A stretch of 64,000 nucleotides of DNA from Isoetes taiwanensis (GCA_021234155.1 JAJEKV010000003.1:28689166-28753165), one strand, 5' to 3'. Counted from the stretch's first letter, positions 9,230-20,535 are shown. Numbers and translations are program-made. Notes: generated by a model not told the origin, from the sequence alone.

Positions 9230-9455
9230 AAGTTCGTCCAAATTTTTTTTTTGTAACGGTTCATGAACTTGCAATGCGTTTCAAGGTTTTTTTTATTTAT
9301 TTAATATTGTTTTTTGAAATGCGTTTCAATATTGAAACGAGTTTCAGTTCTTATTCAGTTGAAACGCATTGCAAGCTTGTTATGCGTTACAAATCCGTTA
9401 TGCGTTTCAAACTTGTTATGCATTACAAATCCGTTACGCGTTTCAATTGACCCCA
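9230..9455 (+). repeat. Degenerate ~19-bp repeats (TTATGCGTTTCAA / TTATGCGTTACAA)
   Basis: The motif TTATGCGTTACAAATC alternates with TTATGCGTTTCAAAC about every 18-19 bp from 9370 to 9450. Related ATGCGTTTCAA words occur from 9275. A repeated copy lies at 26205-26375. It is a short minisatellite, and the 91- and 66-codon frames across it are by-products. Confidence 0.6.
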
Positions 9456-10852
9456 TCATTCGTAATGTGTATCAAATCAACACTAGTTATAGTGCCTGGC
9501 ATTGCCGGGCGTAACTACAATTTTATTGTAGAATTATGTGAGTAAGATATAGGATTTAGGAACGAATGTAGGGTTGTCAATCATGGTCCTTTTAAGTTAT
9601 TGTCCAAGTTGGATGTCACATTTAGAACTATTGAAAGGTCAAAGAGTTGCAACTATTGAAATTCAGCCACTCTATTTTCTTCGTAGCATTTGAATCCATG
9701 CAATATAGTTAAGGATCCAACAGTTTCCTTCATTGTAAAATGACAATTGCATCTATAACATACCAAAAGTGGCGTGTATATTGTTTACAACAGTTGTAGT
9801 GAACCCATTTAGATTATTCCAAGAGCACTCTAAAATATTACAATGTTGTAAATATTGTTCCTACTTGTATATGACTCATAAACCCTTTGCAACAACAAAA
9901 TAGAATGACCCTATTGAACGTGATTTGTTACATCTATTAGCAAATGGCAGTTAGAACTATACGTTTGACTAAAAACTAAGCTTCTTGTTGCTGGGCCTAA
10001 GTAGAATTCTATTGTAGGCAAGCACGAAGAAGCATAGGTAGAATGTGTTGCTAAATTGAATTAGGGACAAAAGAAAAATAGGAGAATTGAAGAAGACAAT
10101 TATTATAGATATAGGTATCATGTGAGAATTAAAACTTCCCTCTTGGAAAGAAGTTTACTATTACTTGAGGATTTTAATCTATGCAGTTGTGGTTTAACCT
10201 ATACAGTTGTAGTGATAACTGCAAGGGATCCATCATTCGAGGTAGCAATTTTCGCCTATGTACAATAAATCAAAGATAATAACTCGAAATGATGTTTGTA
10301 CCTCTTTAACATTATAAATGCACATTCTTTCATTAGAAAGAAATGCTAAATGTATCTATAGGAGTTTATGCAGACTTTTGCCTAATGTTACACTTGCATA
10401 TTCTTTCATTCCCTGCACAATTCCACCTCCATTAAGAAACCATCAAGCCTACTTATATTCCTCACTTTCTGAAACATTCATGTGTTGGAATTGCTATTGT
10501 GTGCAACACCCTAGAAACTATGAACATTAATGATTAGATTCATGGATATTGTTTGTCAATAAATAATTCCTTACAATCATTGCACTCCACAGATAGATGT
10601 TGGTACTCATACTATAGGCTCAGTATAAACACATAAAATAATTTCTTCAATCCAAAGAGCATAGTATGTAAGCGACCAACTTCTGATCCTTAAAACAAAA
10701 AAGTTCATATGTATCGTATTGGCCTTCATTGGAGCAGCTATAGGAACCTTGTATTGGCATCTAATGCTATGACAACTCTAAAATAGGATCACATTATAAG
10801 TTAGCACAATGGACTTCAATTAGAGTTTAGGGTTGTAAAAGAACAGTCTTAC
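9456..10852. other. AT-rich sequence without recognised features
   Basis: No ORF with coding character or known domain on either strand, and no strong repeats. A short frame at 10318-10530 is duplicated in unit 2 but unconvincing. It could be intron or intergenic sequence of the minus-strand exon series to its right. Confidence 0.4.
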
Positions 10853-10965
10853 CTGATTACAATATTTTTTGCACGATCCATTTGATGGCTTCTTTGGAAT
10901 TCGCAATAAGTCAAGAAAATCTTATGCTCACACCATGCCGCAGAATCCGTTGGGCCATTCGCAAA
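10853..10965 (-). other. Candidate exon, minus strand
   Basis: Read on the minus strand, an open block (NGPTDSAAWCEHKIFLTYC in one frame) ends at a canonical donor, AATCAG then GTAAGAC, at 10853. The upstream acceptor is unclear: TTTCTTTGCG sits where TTTCTTTGCAG would be expected. Two frames look coding-like, so the protein is not certain. The duplicate is at 27781-27893. Confidence 0.35.
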
Positions 10966-11598
10966 GAAACCAAGCCACAGTTTGTATCAAATTTGGAATA
11001 TGCTGGGCAATAGAAATGCGAAGTGATAGAAAATGCCATAGATAAAGCAGAAATCAAAGCAGATGTGTGAGAAATTAAAGTGTGCTTATGTAAAGCGTGC
11101 TACAACATTACAAATATGATGGGCTATGGTGCTAGATTCCTCCAAATCCATCCACAAATCTTGAATAATCTTGTTGTTATGATGTTAAAAACATATGAAG
11201 ACACACATCAAGAATAAGTCTATCATCACGTGCTATCTCTGTCTCTCAAAGCAAATATATGGGATAATGAAATGCAACAGTATGCTCTATCTACATGTCC
11301 TTTAAAGCAAGAACATCATCATGGAAAGACCATATGACAGATAAAAGAGCGATTATATCGCTATTGCTCAAAGTTACACATATTTTTCATATTCAAGCCA
11401 CAATTTGCATATATATTTGGTTTGAACATAGTACAATCTCCAGGAAAACAATAGACATGATTCTAAAATAGACAAAAACATCAAGATACCAGAGCTTAGC
11501 TTGGAACGGTAAAAGCACTATTATTAGTGGCATATTTTAGAATAGGCTTGTGTCTCTACAATATTTCTACCAGAAACTACATGCGATGTTAATATTAC
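10966..11598. other. Probable intron sequence between minus-strand exon candidates
   Basis: AT-rich with no open frames of interest. It lies between two minus-strand blocks with splice-like borders. Confidence 0.3.
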
Positions 11599-11650
11599 CT
11601 GTGTAAAAGCTAGTAAGAAAAACCCTTCTGCTAGCTCTAGCAGAATGTTG
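11599..11650 (-). other. Candidate 52-bp exon, minus strand
   Basis: On the minus strand a TTTTTTGCAG acceptor and a CAG|GTAATA donor bracket 52 bases that can read NILLELAEGFFLLAFTQ. Good splice signals on both sides make a real exon plausible. It is repeated at about 28527-28578. Product unknown. Confidence 0.45.
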
Positions 11651-12533
11651 CTGCAAAAAATGAAGCAGGTCAGGACGGATCTATTAAACTCCGTTTCGCA
11701 CATCTTCTCCAACTAAATAAGGTACCTATATGCTGTAAAAACCGGTCTCCAGAAAAAATAGCAGACATGATTCTAAGATAGACAAAAACGTCAAGGCACC
11801 AGGACAACTTGTGCAATTGTGAACTCCACCTTCAAGATGAAGAAACTCTAAACCATATGAATTTTAATCGTGCAGATGATTGCGTAAAACTTAATGCATG
11901 CTTTCAGTTGGAGATATCCTACAACAGAAGCAGCATATAGGAATTTGGAGCACTGCAATCTACAACAATATCTAAGCAATAACAACTCATAAAGACCTGT
12001 GAAATGTACTTTTAATAGAATTATAGAGAATCTAATAATAGAATTATAAAGAATCTAATACTTCTCAATTTAAGGTGGACAGTGTTTTTGTCATTAATGC
12101 TTGAAATGGGAGATGTAAGGGTCTTAGTTACAGAACTACTTCTCAAGTTATGACACAACTCTCGTTAAAGCTGTTACTTTAAAGAACCTAATACTTCTCA
12201 AATTAAAATGGAGAGTGCTTTCTGTTGCTATTAATGCCTAAAATGGCAGATGTAACACAACTACTTTTCAAGTTATGATCTCTTGTTAAAGCTGTTACTT
12301 ATTATAACAATCTCAATAACACCTAGTTATACACTCACATAAGAGGGTCATAACGAACTAATTTTAAGCTAGTTTCCAACTTTGTTACAGCTATATCCTG
12401 CAAAGAGCTATCATATATCATGTAAATTGGTCACACCTGACCAACTACCTTTGCCACAACCTTTCATAAAATGAAGTTAACTTGAGTATAATTAGAGAAC
12501 TTGACTCAAATATAATTAGAGAACTTCACTCAC
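11651..12533. other. Probable intron; contains a local ~120-bp imperfect repeat
   Basis: Two similar stretches at 12045-12165 and 12187-12290 share AATCTAATACTTCTCAA-type starts, ...ATGGCAGATGTAA cores and AAGTTATGA ends, so an old tandem duplication is likely. There is no coding signal. Confidence 0.4.
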
Positions 12534-12669
12534 CTAACTTTTGTTATAGCGGTTGCCTAACAATGCTTCTGCAGCTTGCAACCCATCGATAAATTGTGCA
12601 ACTATGACGGGCTCAGATCCCTCAAGCACAATATATCCAGCTTTTATGAGTCTGAAGGCAAGAGAAGTC
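12534..12669 (-). other. Well-formed candidate exon, minus strand (TSLAFRLIKAGYIVLEG...)
   Basis: On the minus strand an ATGTTGCAG acceptor is followed by a single open frame, TSLAFRLIKAGYIVLEG then SEPVIVAQFIDGLQAAEALL, ending ...GNRYNKS and TAG, immediately before GTGAGT. The other two frames are closed. It is the most protein-like short exon in the unit. The TAG directly at a donor-like site may be a mutated splice junction or the true C-terminus. In unit 2 it is split by the 2.48-kb insertion. I do not recognise the family. Confidence 0.5.
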
Positions 12670-12968
12670 CTGCAACATGTCATTGAAATGTATTCAGGTA
12701 TGCAATAATGAGGTTTTGAATCTTAAAGACTAACAAACAATACCATGTTGTGGTGCCATGTCATGTAAACGTTTCATACATTAACAATGCTGCTATATCT
12801 ATCAGGAAATGAAGCATTAACAGTTGGCAATTGCCACATCTAAGACTTGTCAGAGTACTAAAAGAGAGCTCGTAAATGCTGGCTATGTTTGGCTTGTTGT
12901 CCCTGCCATGAGTTTTATTTTAACTCACCCTTCCTTCTGTTTGAATAGGAGCAGGCTACTCATGAGAA

Positions 12969-13103
12969 ATGGCATTTTCAGCAGTAATATCTCAAACCAT
13001 TGTTGACAATGTACAACACAATGCAAGTCCACAACATATTCAACTTGATGCTGGCATGCAGCATAGATACGCTTTATTTTCTACCGTGCTCTCCTCTGTG
13101 TGA
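12969..13103 (+). other. Short ORF, coding-like, conserved in both units
   Basis: Forty-four codons from ATG to TGA read MAFSAVISQTIVDNVQHNA, then a segment ending MQHRYALFSTVLSSV. An AG-rich acceptor-like tract precedes it. It is exactly conserved in frame at 32371-32505. No domain is recognised and it may be a chance ORF. Confidence 0.25.
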
Positions 13104-13178
13104 CTCCAACGGCATTATCTTTATTTTTCTTTACTTCCCTGCTACAAATATCTTTTATCATACAACATAAACCATTGG

Positions 13179-13499
13179 ATGTTTCAGTTTGATCCATCAT
13201 GGGATGGCTTAGTTGTAGCAATGGTGCTAAATGTTTTATGTATTGACCAGCTATTAGTTAAGTTTGAGCTTTATATTCATTATCCTGCTAACATAAGGCT
13301 AAAGCATGTAACTAAGCATTTTTATAAGCACTCAGAATTTCATATTGAAAAATTCATATTGAAGCACGTTTTAGGAGGTGGTCTAGTAATGTCACCGCAT
13401 GGTAAAAAACCAAATGCCTATCCACAAAGTCTCGTAACCGTATATTGCTTCTTCCTGCATGAACAGCGCAACAAAACCCATTTGTATCTAACACATTAG
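13179..13499 (+). CDS. Unrecognised ~105-codon ORF, conserved in both units
   Basis: The frame contains PSWDGLVVAMVLNVLCIDQL and HVLGGGLVMSPHGKK. It reappears at 32590-32907 with a changed N-terminus because the bases before GGGATGG differ. A hydrophobic helix could span a membrane. No known family. Frame retention between recent duplicates is weak evidence for coding. Confidence 0.25.
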   Translation: MFQFDPSWDGLVVAMVLNVLCIDQLLVKFELYIHYPANIRLKHVTKHFYKHSEFHIEKFILKHVLGGGLVMSPHGKKPNAYPQSLVTVYCFFLHEQRNKTHLYLTH

Positions 13500-13503
13500 A
13501 AGA

Positions 13504-13835
13504 AGTTTAGATTAACTTAAACTTTGCTAAAAACACATGATATTTACTAAGAGTCGGTCATGGTTCAGAGAGAGAAATGGTGTGCAAATGATATACAAAA
13601 TGTGGGCCTTATTAGTCATCTAAGAGGTGTAACCTACCCAGTAATCTCGTTGCCCAGTAATACCAGCTTGCAAAGGGATTATGGAGCTACTTATAGGGCA
13701 TAGTATTTTGCCAGCTAGAGACGTGTATTTGAATCAAAATTTCAACATAAAATCCTAAGACAGGGGCAAATTGTCCCTGATGTTTATCAGTGCATTCTTA
13801 CATTCATAAAGTTAGTTCTACTAAGATTTTGGATA
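13504..13835. other. No recognised feature
   Basis: AT-rich, no open frames and no strong repeat. It forms the left flank of the inverted block. Confidence 0.4.
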
Positions 13836-14416
13836 GAGTTCAGGCATGCACCATTTCTAAGTAATATGAGTACGCTTAGATGCTACGAAATAAAACTCTT
13901 AGTCTATGTATTATCATGCTATCAATACTGAAGATCTGCAAATGAAAGTATACCTGTGCCTTCTGATTTGATTATCCTGCTTGAATACTACATGTTGCAA
14001 TAACCATAAGGATCCAAAATAGTATCTTGCTCGAATACAACCTGTTGCAACAACCATAAGGATCCAAAATAGGCATCTGCATATACAAATAGGTCCAACA
14101 TCTTGCTCAAACATCCAATTAGGATTAAAAAGCCGTAAGGTATATGGCGATTTACTGAATGCCTCGTGAATGTCAAATGGTTAAAATAGAATGAGACAGC
14201 CATAGAAACTTGATTCAAATAGAACAAATATGCTCATGATTTGGCTTTTCTGCTTCAACAAAGGATGATGTGCAACCATACGGGTCTATTACAGGCATTT
14301 ACATATACAAAATAATAGGAGATAAGATCAAAATAATCTATGAAACTTTGACAAAATCTAAACTATGAAGCTACAAACAGCTATATACAAACAAACCTGT
14401 TAAGGATTTCAACGGA
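13836..14416 (+). repeat. 581-bp block, inverted in unit 2
   Basis: The reverse complement of this block occupies 33237-33817, while the sequence on both sides is collinear between units. It includes a 52-bp-period duplication (CAACCATAAGGATCCAAAAT at about 13999 and 14051). No gene is evident. Confidence 0.9.
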
Positions 14417-14424
14417 TTTCCATA

Positions 14425-15722
14425 ATTTCGGACTTGGTGTTCTTCATGGATCAGCATAATAACCTTGCGTACATGCCAAGGTCTTCCTTCCTTAAGTCCT
14501 AACTCGTTTATGCAGGCGTATCATGTATGCTCTAACGCTTTTGAGAAAGACATTTAAAGGAAAGGGTTAATAGCACCAGTTAGATGTATAGCAAACCAAA
14601 ACTTTCATGAATCATCTTCTGTCATGCATGTAGATGCCACTACTTGGCCGGAATACTATGAAACCCTGCATGATCGGAGCAACAATGGCAGACTTGCCGA
14701 GGATAAGACATCCATTTGCATGATTCATAAGATACTGAGCTCTTGAGCAATCGTGGCATGCATGCCACGCTGCAGCCCGAAAGGAAAAAAACTGACCTGA
14801 GCACGCCAGCCGAATTCGCATGGCGACGCGAAGAACAAAATGCCCAATTCATGTGAAAAGAAAATATTTCGATTTTTGGATTGTCGGAAATAGTTTATGG
14901 CATCCAAAACCATTTAAAATCTTAGAAAATGGGCTTAAAAAAAATTCCAAAAACATTTTCTACCAAACCTGAAAATCCCAAATTAACAAGATTGATTGTA
15001 ACGCCATCTTTTAATTATATTATATTATTTTTTTAGTTCAAAAAAGCGTATCAAAAAGCGTTACAAGCATAGGGGTTTTCTTCTAGTGTGAGTTGCCTGC
15101 CATGTGCCTAGAAGTGTGATCATCATCATTGCATGTACCATAGCTCAGCGTATGCAGGCTCGACGGAGGGGCTCAAACTCAACAAGGAATTATAGCGATC
15201 AATTCATATAGCTCATGGAATGAATATGTTTTCTTTATTAAGCCAACCTTAGCTATAAAAAGTGAATGTTTATAATTAAAGGCTGATAAGGGTGATCAGC
15301 CGTTATAGCAAGTCACAGATTTCATGATTTCGGGACAGATGGAAATTTTGAAAATCATTTCGCATTGCTGGAGAAGGTATAACTTGTTCTAAGATGGTGA
15401 ATCTGCCTGATAGCCTTTTTCTAGAAGATGTTATTACACAAAAAGGTTTTCTACATAAAGAGTCTTCTGTAGAAAAAGGCATCTTCATCAATGTGTATAT
15501 AAGGGTAGCGATTCCTTGATACTGATTCATTCTAACCAATTCTTGTGCATTCCTAAATCCTTAAGCCTTTGTCATAGCTTGAAGCACAAATTTAGTCTAA
15601 TATTGAAAGATTTTGAGCCCCTTTAGGTCGACGAGCGATCTTAAAGACTGGATCTACTTTTGTTGTTTACTTTGATTGTTTTAGTATTTGTGATTAGTTG
15701 AAAACTTATGTCAGCTTTCACC
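14425..15722. promoter_or_regulatory. Promoter-like segment with TATA box and nested inverted repeats
   Basis: TATATAAGG lies at 15496-15504. Just upstream sit nested inverted repeats: GAAGATG (15424) with CATCTTC (15480), and TTTTCTAC (15447) with GTAGAAAA (15469). A 77-bp stretch thus folds on itself directly before the TATA box. The rest of the segment (14425-15420) is AT-rich with no gene. The arrangement suits a retroelement or gene promoter, but neither LTR ends nor a primer-binding site were found. An equal copy lies at 33825-35116. Confidence 0.4.
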
Positions 15723-17666
15723 AGGGTGTGATCTACAGCCGATTGACGGGCTCTTGGCCACAGTAAATCTAACAAGCCTTTTTCGGGCACAACACCACCA
15801 ACACACCATGCATGGTTATGGCTGATTATTTGTCCTTGAGGATCCAAAGCTTCAGCCTTATCCATATACTTTCATGTCCTGTTATTTACCGCAATCTAAC
15901 TTAAGCTAGCCATTTGTTTGAATGATCACATGGTGCTTGAGAAAATGGAACGTAAGCGTCAAACAAATTGCAATGAGGTATACCCTAATTATGCCACTCA
16001 AGAATTGCTACACACACCATGCCACGAGATTAATCTGAATTGTATAACATGCAACATATCTCGCTACACTTCTATATGCATATCTTCACACCTTGAGGGC
16101 TCAAGATCTTCAAGTTTTCATACTAGTTTGACAAGAAATATTTCCCTTGAAGGAGGGAGTCAAGTGATTAATGAAGCAATTCAGAGTTTTGTTGAACTTA
16201 CTTGATGGAAATGGATGTGTATGCAATGGAGATAACTGGGATTGGGAAAAATACTTGATCTGGAGAAGGTATTCAACGTAGAAATATTGCAACCTTCATT
16301 AATTTAGGCATAACACAATTTGCAGATAAACGTTGCGTTCAGAGACGTATTCCATATCACAAGTCCATTATTAAGCAAGCATTGCATTGTTAAACATTGG
16401 ATAATAGTGACAGAGAGAAAAGTTTGTGGCGGCCTTGGCCACCGCAATAAATTTCTTGCATATCTTAACACTTTGCAAGAATGACGCCTTCCATTCCATT
16501 ACAAAAATATATGAACAATGGGCAAATATACACCTAATAAATGTTTGTGTAACCACATTCCTCCTACATAAGGATATATCACCATTGTACTCAACATTGA
16601 GAGAACAATTCCAACTCCCATGTACATCCCTATATAAGAATATTTCATCACTAGTGTTGTACATCAGGGAATAAATTACTAATCGCATATTTCTTATTAG
16701 CCATAATGGCTTTAGCTAAACTTGCTCACGATTAATCCCAAAACTTTCTGTGGTTTAGCTAAACTCTACACATGCAACCCTCTCATACTTTCTAGCGTTT
16801 AGCTAAACTAACCCAAAATTCATCCCAAAATTTTCTGTGGTGTGGTCAACGAAAAATATTAAGCTAAAAAGTATTATGTTTTTTTCTTCAATTGTTTCCA
16901 TTTACTTTAGTCATTTTCTTTGTGGAAATAATCTAAAACAATGTGAACTAGCTAAATCTAGGCCTCAGAGTATTCTATAGAATGCTGGCTAAACTAGCCC
17001 GAAATTCATTCCAAAAGTTTCTAAGGTTTAACTAAACAATACAAAATTTCAATCTCTTACATTCTAGCATTTGGCTAAAGAGATCGAAGGTTGGTGCTAG
17101 CGCGAAAAAAGTTAAGCTAAAATTATTATTTTTTTGCCAATTTTTTCCATTTACTTTAGCCAATATTTTTTGAAAATGTGCTAAAAAATCGCCAAATAGC
17201 TAAGCTTAGCCCTTAAATTATTCCATGTTGTACACTGTTTGCATAACCACATTCCTCCTACATAAAAATATCCTTTCTAGCAAAAAGATAAAGATACAAT
17301 GATAAATAATATCTAGATAATTGATGTGAGGCATAGAATGCCTCGAAGAAAGCAATGGAATCCAGAGCAATCCTAGTTTATCCAAGCAATGGAGTCAAGC
17401 AGTCGGAGGAAGATTTGCCATTCCGAGGCCCTTGAATTTTGCAGAAGAATCAAGCAGGCTATTGGCGTGATAAACCAGAAACAATGTTTTGTGCTACGGT
17501 TACTCGCGGCTTGCATCGAACGATATCATGAATCATGGATTAACATATCTCATCCACAATTAGAATCAGATCGGACCGCCAAACTAGGGAAGGAGCTGCT
17601 TACAATTTTAGAAGATGGCTTGCGACTCATCAATCTCTGTGACGAAAAGGACTCCCCTGCCCAAGT
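15723..17666 (+). repeat. Repeat R, copy 2
   Basis: Nearly identical to R copy 1 (5497-7440) but preceded by different sequence. It includes the same ORF at 15918-16205 and the palindromic block at about 16676-17236. Confidence 0.85.
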
Positions 17667-17733
17667 AAATGTACATTTGGTCATGGGTTCAAACCTTGCC
17701 AATGTTATTTATATTTTGGAAGTTGGTTACTAG
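17389..17733 (+). pseudogene. Truncated kinase N-terminal exon fused to repeat, copy 2
   Basis: The translation equals that of the first fragment (7163-7507), with only a silent GCA/GCT difference near 17460. It runs into the tandem repeat at the same base, so fusion preceded duplication of R. Confidence 0.6.
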
Positions 17734-18149
17734 GGGTATACGATGATGATCCCCGACGTAGTAGAACTTAAAAAGCCTATACGTGTCCTCCACTTTGGCT
17801 GTCGCAAGGCAGTGGATAACCTAGCTAGTCTGTACAAGATTAGTCTAGTATGGACCTTAAACAAAGTAATAAAAAAACAATGGGACTATGGTAGGTGGCA
17901 GTAGGATGGTGAGGCTAAAAAGCCATGCCCCTAGAGTGCCCCTAGGACCGAGACTTCCTAAGGCGGGATTAAATCCTGCCTACAAAGTGTGCATGTAAGG
18001 TGAAAGTTTTGCTCAACGGATGTGTGGTGAGTTGGTATAGGTCTAGTAATGCCAAAATAAATGTACATTTGATCATGGGTTCAAACCTTGCCAATGTCAT
18101 TTATATTTGGAAGTTGGTTACTAGGGGTATACGATAATGATCCCCGACG
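17667..18149 (+). repeat. ~392-bp tandem repeat array, copy 2 (1.2 units)
   Basis: One full unit (17667-18058) and the first 91 bases of a second, cut off at the duplication junction. Its partial second unit shares private variants (TTTGATCATGG, ACGATAATGAT) with the unit at 37457, which identifies the matching breakpoint. Confidence 0.85.
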
Positions 18150-18884
18150 AGGTGCCTTGTTGATGTGATTATTCTCCATGGTCTTGGATTTTGGTCTCCA
18201 GACCTGCCTGCCATGATTTGTTTCCACCTCTTTTTGCATCTTTGTCTCCTTATTTTCTTTAGGAGGAGAGAACTTAGCCAGAGGCATCTTAGAGTAGGAA
18301 ATGTTAAGATTAAATATGCCTCTGTTGGGGATTTTGCATGGGATGCAGTCCTCCCAGTTAGAATAGATCTTTTTCTGAATACAAACAGAGGGAAAACTGG
18401 TCTGAGGGATTGAGATCTGAATGATCTCCCCTAAGCTACTAGCAATGGTTCTAAGATGGGAGACAGTCCAGCAACCCATAAGCAAATTTGTGCAGGAGAT
18501 CCAAGTGGTAGTAGCAATTGTAGAGAAATCCCCTGGAATATAGAAAGGATCCCATTTCATAATGTAGACTGGATATCCTGAGATTATAGAGATCTTTCTG
18601 ATGAGAATTTGAGGGACACTCTTCTCTTCTTTACAAATAATTTGAAAAGTCTTATTGTCCAGCTTGAGGATAGAAAGAATAAGAACTAGAAGAGTTTTGG
18701 TAATCCAGTATTTCACAATGCTTAAGGAAGGGCAATTTTGGGGGAAATGGGCAAGAATTCCATGATTGGTATATCTGACCTTGGCCGAGTTATCAGTAAT
18801 GTTACACAGGTCAAGAATGTCCTCATCTTTATTGGTAACTTTTTCTAAATTCCCTGGATTAGTGGCAACATTAACAGAATTCAA
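18081..18884 (-). pseudogene. LINE ORF1-like, copy B, C-terminally truncated by the duplication joint
   Basis: This is the DUF4283-like frame of the second LINE copy. It matches the 979-1989 ORF down to the joint at 18154. The last ~24 codons before the stop are read from the antisense of the tandem repeat. There is no endonuclease downstream, so this LINE copy cannot be functional. Confidence 0.7.
18150..18153. other. Tandem-duplication junction
   Basis: Repeat-array sequence ends with CCCCGACG at 18149. The LINE restarts at GCCTTGTTG, 18154 (matching 1259). Four bases, AGGT, fill the joint. Little or no homology is shared across it, which points to end joining rather than unequal crossing over for the original event. 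Confidence 0.7.
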
Positions 18885-19517
18885 AGAATTGAGTAAAGCG
18901 TTCTGTAGGAGTTACCATTGATTTTGTCATACTTCCCCATAATTGGGACCGAGGACTTCAGAGATTGCTTGGAGACTTTCGTTTTATTTTTGTCCAGATT
19001 TTGCTCCTTGATGCTGGTACAGTTATGGCAGTCACAGTTAGCACAATCCGTCGGGTGAAAGTATCCATTCTTTGTCGACAATTTTGCACTTGGTAGGAGT
19101 GTGAAGCGGGAGTTGGTAGGTTTTGTAATCCATCTCCACCTCTTTCAAAGTTTCGGCGGCAAAGGAAGGGAATCTTCTCTTGAAGCCTTTTCGGAAGCTC
19201 TCTATAACATGATCATCAGCCTCCTCCCAGACTTTCACTAAATGAAAAGAGGCTTTTGATTTCCATCCGAGATCCTCAAGTTCTTCTACTAGAGTCTTTG
19301 CTGCTTGTAACATTTCCGTCATCGATCTTCTGAATATCTGATTTTTTAGGCTGCAGCAGTCTTCTTTCGAGTGCCCTGTCTTCACCCTTATCAGCTGGTA
19401 CAGAAGTATGTCCATTTCCTGGATTTTTTGAAGCATCTGCCAAGCCAAGTCCCGGTCATTGGCTTTGCCTTCTTTGTACTGATTTTCAAGCCTTTGCATT
19501 TCGAGTTTACACACCAT
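18881..19517 (-). pseudogene. LINE Cys-cluster ORF, copy B, frameshifted
   Basis: Homologous to 1986-2621 but broken near 19070-19081. Copy A reads ATTACTGTCAGCAA and this copy ATTCTTTGTCGACAA, which shifts the frame so that 19517-19038 and 19081-18881 are separate ORFs. The change falls on a CTG and a CAG, the context that differs throughout the window. Confidence 0.6.
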
Positions 19518-19520
19518 AAT

Positions 19521-19775
19521 CTAACCTTCTTTTTGTATTCCCATGCAATCTGATGCGGCTTCTTGTTGTTCTCTAATGATGTCGAAGGCAGCCTTAAGTT
19601 CTTTCATCTTAATCCAAGCTTGATCCTTCTTATCATCCAGAACAAAGATTTGGTCCCAGCTCTGAATGATCAGAATGGGATCTGTGTCCTTATACTCATA
19701 GGGTATTCTTGCAGAGGATGAAGAAGAACCTCGGGTGGCGGTTTGTTTGTCAACTCCTTGGTCCTCATAGTGCAA
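19521..19775 (-). CDS. Small LINE-associated ORF, copy B
   Basis: Counterpart of 2625-2870 with the same terminal TAG. The N-terminus differs because of a short change near 19730 (extra GAA and altered GGTGGCGG). Function unknown. Confidence 0.35.
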   Translation of the reverse strand: MHYEDQGVDKQTATRGSSSSSARIPYEYKDTDPILIIQSWDQIFVLDDKKDQAWIKMKELKAAFDIIREQQEAASDCMGIQKEG

Positions 19776-20115
19776 CAGGGAGAAGAGAAGCGGTCGAGGA
19801 AGGGAATAGAGACAAGAACAGACTAAAAAGAATGAAAAGGAAGGGGAAATGGATCTTTGAGGGGGGAAGAAAGATGGAGGGGAGCGAAAGATCCGAAAAA
19901 GGGAATAAAGGAAAGAAAGAATGATTGGAATGGAACGGAAAGCTGCTAAGATAATGAAGAGGGGCAGCTCATACCCTGAGTCCCCTGCTAGGATCTAATC
20001 AGAGGTGAGTGGTCCCATCAGTCGTCAGAAGGCAGCAGAATCGAAAAAACCAGAAAAACCAGAAAATCAGAGAAAAGAAAAGAAAATAAGATGGGGGAAC
20101 CAAGAGTCGACAGGG

Positions 20116-20535
20116 TTAATTAGCCACCCCAAACCTCCAGACCACAGTACCAAGATCTCCAAAGAATTCTGCTGGCTGAAGATCGAAGAAATCTGCCCAG
20201 TGGTACAGGGATTCGGTACCGAATTCGATGGGGACCTCTAGAAGGAAGAGGTTTCTTTCAAATCTGTTACCCAAAGCAATGTAAGGCTGAGAGTTGTGAG
20301 TTGACACTCTGAAGGAGCCAATTCTGTCAAAACAAAGGATGCAGAGAAAAAACTTGTCAAAAAATTCAAAATCTGCCCTACAGAAACCTATTCTGGATTG
20401 ATTAGAGCTAGCTAATTCGATTAAATCCTCGATGGCTTGAAGAGTATCCTCATGGCCTTGGGGTGGGATGACAAAACCCAGCCCCTGGAGAACAGCTTCG
20501 AGTAAAGCCTCATCCATCAGGGCTGGGTAGTGCAC
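20116..20535 (-). CDS. LINE 5' ORF, copy B, longer than in copy A
   Basis: The likely start is the ATG of MDEALLEAVLQGLGF (the GTG a few codons earlier is less likely). About 132 codons follow, ending ...WRFGVAN and TAA. Copy A is stopped at the equivalent of residue ~71. An acidic helical N-terminus is followed by aromatic-rich sequence (HWADFFDLQPAEFF). Probably the beginning of the LINE ORF1; family not certain. Confidence 0.45.
   Translation of the reverse strand: MHYPALMDEALLEAVLQGLGFVIPPQGHEDTLQAIEDLIELASSNQSRIGFCRADFEFFDKFFLCILCFDRIGSFRVSTHNSQPYIALGNRFERNLFLLEVPIEFGTESLYHWADFFDLQPAEFFGDLGTVVWRFGVAN

Larger units (their letters stand above)
1259..18149 (+). repeat. Tandem segmental duplication, unit 1
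   Basis: The sequence from 1259 onward reappears from 18154 at high identity (few differences per 100 bases by eye) and in the same order. Unit 1 ends at 18149 inside a ~392-bp tandem repeat. The matching point in unit 2 is about 37547, after which the repeat continues, so the junction cuts into the array. Four bases (18150-18153) lie between the array and the restart of the LINE. Unit 1 carries the forward version of a 581-bp block that is inverted in unit 2, and lacks unit 2's 2.48-kb insertion. Confidence 0.9.

Noticed and set aside
12646-12713. Plus-strand exon MSLKAREVLQHVIEMYSG
   Set aside because: It is open and ends before GTATGC, but it is the antisense of a better minus-strand exon with a good acceptor and longer protein-like frame.
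14425-15722. Caulimovirus-like promoter or integrated pararetrovirus
   Set aside because: The TATATAAGG box and dyads recall such promoters, but no viral coding motifs or tRNA-Met priming site were found nearby.
5497-18149. R copies 1 and 2 as LTRs of one large retrotransposon
   Set aside because: They are direct repeats ~10 kb apart, but lack TG...CA ends, a primer-binding site, a polypurine tract and any gag/pol sequence between them.
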